From contig JABYQS010000017.1 in assembly GCA_022592435.1 (NCBI GenBank), positions 62,001 to 126,000 on the forward strand: a stretch of DNA of 64,000 bases, read 5' to 3'. Below the pieces are notes generated by a model that searched no databases, was not told the origin of the DNA, and saw only the letters and a program-made list of their open reading frames with translations. Each line of letters begins with the position of its first letter. Position 1 is the stretch's first letter. The stretch is from Cerioporus squamosus. Its lineage: Eukaryota > Basidiomycota > Agaricomycetes > Polyporales > Polyporaceae. Shown one piece after another: positions 61,994-64,000 of the stretch. The translations under genes and the position numbers were made by a program.

Positions 61994-64000
61994 ATGACGA
62001 CAGTTCACAGTTCTGGCTCATATACTGAGCCCATTGTGGTCTCAGACGAAGAAGACGCTGCTTTTGTGGAGAATGAGCTCAGCAGGTAAGTGGCTGATTC
62101 CCCAGCGGCGTTCATCTACTCACGAGCCGTTCAGGTGGACCGACTCCTCCAACTCAAGCTCAAACACTCCAACGTACAACCCCTACACTTCGTACTTCAC
62201 GCCTGTCGAATCACCTTCATCCCCAACGCTACCTAGAGGTACGTAGCTCATATGGATGTCATCACTTGGAGCCGCGGAACTCCAGCAGTGCGGGATGTGT
62301 GAAGCGCTGTGTTCCGGCAGACCTTCGTGTGGGTTTGTGCATACGGCGGAAGAAAGTCGTAGGCTGCAGTACTGTCGGGGTCGTCTCGGTCTGGCTAGGT
62401 TGTCTAACCGGACCTAGAAGATCCCACATAACCGTCAACACAGTCGTGGATGCCACAATGCCCGTACCTCTACTCTGATACATTCAGTGCTGCGATGCTT
62501 CCGCGCCGTCTCGAGGTTTATCTGCCACATGCGGGTCGGTTCGAACACAGTGCAGTGTACACAAACACCCTACGTTTGAGTGGTGATCGGTGTCATCCCG
62601 CTCTCCATGTCTCAGGCAACGCGCGTTGTGTGTAGAGATTCGATGCTGAAGTCGCACGTAGCCGCGCCCGTATCGGCACCAACATCCGCCGAGCCCCTTG
62701 TGTCCGGTCAGAAGCGCAAGTGGACAGACATGCGAGAAGCAGGCAGCAGCGCGCAGCCACACCACCAGCAGGAGAACCACGGCGGGAGCAAGAAGAAGAA
62801 GAAGCAGAAGAAAGAGAGGCAGGCTCAGCAACGCAGTGCCGCCACAAAGCCACAGCGCATGGCTCCGGTACCCCCCGCCATGGATGCGGCGAACTTCATG
62901 GACTTCTCCGGTTTCCCGTTCATGCAGCATCCTTACGACGCTTACTACCCTTATGGTATGAGCTATCCAATGCCCATGGAAGCATACGGTGCCGGCGCGT
63001 CCTTCATCTCCCCAGAAGAGGAATACCGACCCACTGACGGCCCTTTATGGAACCCGTCGGAACGGCCTTCTACGCTCTCTGCTCTAGCAACTCCATGGTA
63101 TCCGCCAAACACGTCGTACTCGACCTATGAGTCGCACCCCGAGCCTTCATCCGTTTCGCGCCCAGATTTCCGCCCTCCTACTCCGCCCCCCGATCCGCCT
63201 TCCCACTTGGCAGCCTCGACAGGAGCTCGTGCTGTCGATGAGCAGACATCCTCGACATCCTCCAATACCTCGCCGCCCCTCGATCTATCCTCCATCATGA
63301 AGCAGCCATTCGATTCCTCTCTCAGCGAACGCCTCAAGCAGCTGGAGGCCATCTCTGCGTCATTGCTCGCGCTTGCCAACGGTCAGCGACCAAATCAGCA
63401 AGCTTCTGCGCCGGCCGACCCTATTCACCTACCACCTGTCGACCCGCCGCCTATCCGACGAGAACCTCTTCCGCCTCCCAGGAGTGTTCCTGAAGTCGCA
63501 CGAACTCAAGGCGAATCTTCGAAACGCTTCATAGGCATGCCCGAGGACAAGGGCAACAATGGCTACTTCGACCTCACAGTGCCAAATCTCGACCCGCCTG
63601 CGTCGACTGCCCCCATTCCTCCTGTGGCGGACTTCACGCTCGTGATGGCCCACCTCCCCAAGAAGTTCCGCAAGACCGACTTCGTCATGTCTTGGGCTAA
63701 GCGACACGGGACACCAGTGCGTGTCGTTCTGGATGTGAAGAACGGGAAGGCTCTGGTAGAGTGGGTCGGTGCACGCGCCGTGGAGAGCGCGTTCAGCAGC
63801 ATGCGGCTACGCGGTGATGGTAAGGAGCACATCAGAGTATACCATTACCGTGGGGACAAGCCGCCACCGGCACCGCCGCCCTCCGCACAGGGAGCAAAGA
63901 TGGAGAAGGAGATCGAAGAAGGCGAGATCGAGGAGGGTGAAGTTGTTGAGGTGGGCGGGAAGTCCAAGAAAAAGCGGAACAAGGGCAAGAAGAAGGCGAT
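61994..64000 (+). CDS. RRM-like RNA-binding protein, 3' end beyond the window
   Basis: Exons 61994-62085 and 62135-62238, then from about 62638 to the window end in one open frame. The N-terminus is acidic (VVSDEEDAAFVENELSRW). A Lys-rich block (GGSKKKKKQKKERQ) resembles a nuclear localisation signal. A long Pro/Ser/Tyr-rich low-complexity part follows, with a short helix SERLKQLEAISASLLALA. Then comes a fold whose strands fit an RNA-recognition motif: DFTLVMAHLPKKFRKTDFV, VRVVLDVKNGKALVEWV, AVESAFSSM, HIRVYHYRG. An acidic EEIEEGEIEEGE-like repeat and another Lys-rich block come last. A nuclear RNA-binding role is inferred. The intron before the third exon is about 399 nt with the acceptor at 62637, so an extra exon may hide inside it. 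The gene is cut by the window edge. Confidence 0.72.

Overview
The window is nuclear DNA from a filamentous basidiomycete, most likely an Agaricomycete. Evidence: most genes are split by 44-70 nt GT-AG introns; the gene content (F-box/LRR paralogues, secreted S41-type peptidase, SH3-PX-BAR sorting nexin, MRP-type ABC transporter, single-pass membrane proteins of unknown role) is typical of that group; base composition is GC-rich with C/G-ending codons.

Layout. 0.9-2.4 kb: a single-pass membrane protein. 3.0-4.2 kb: aldo/keto reductase. 5.1-7.9 kb: SH3-PX-BAR sorting nexin. 9.25-10.5 kb: short-chain dehydrogenase. 11-14.3 kb: an intact F-box gene and a decayed F-box paralogue, both on the minus strand. 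14.6-25.0 kb: one 10.4 kb non-LTR retrotransposon (LINE), bounded by a perfect 14-bp target-site duplication and ending in A16. It carries an extra 5' ORF, a gag-like ORF1 that reads through only if three spliceosomal introns are removed, and an APE/RT/RNase H ORF2 with two late lesions. 25.9-26.9 kb: SAM-dependent methyltransferase. 28.1-29.5 kb: another F-box gene. 29.5-37.7 kb: no recognisable gene, but a 184-bp poly(A)-tailed retroelement with a perfect 16-bp target-site duplication. 37.7-43.2 kb: a divergent pair of sugar-metabolism oxidoreductases (zinc polyol dehydrogenase and KduD-like SDR), each with single-base frame breaks. 43.2-48.1 kb: gene-poor. 48.1-48.9 kb: small membrane protein. 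49.1-55.6 kb: a 1604-residue ABCC transporter in 30 exons, several of them microexons. 56.4-57.0 kb: a decayed 3' fragment of the DNA primase small subunit gene. 58.65-61.4 kb: secreted S41-family peptidase, 13 exons. 62.0 kb to the end: start of an RRM-like protein that runs off the window.

The genes look like ordinary single-locus fungal genes rather than an operon or biosynthetic cluster. The only pair whose arrangement suggests joint work is the divergent polyol dehydrogenase/SDR pair sharing a 0.6 kb promoter region. The most unusual item is the LINE: its ORF1 contains host-sized introns in phase and it has an additional 5' ORF. I found no tRNA, rRNA or CRISPR-like signal. All exon boundaries were derived by hand from GT-AG signals, reading phase and family knowledge; no database search was possible.
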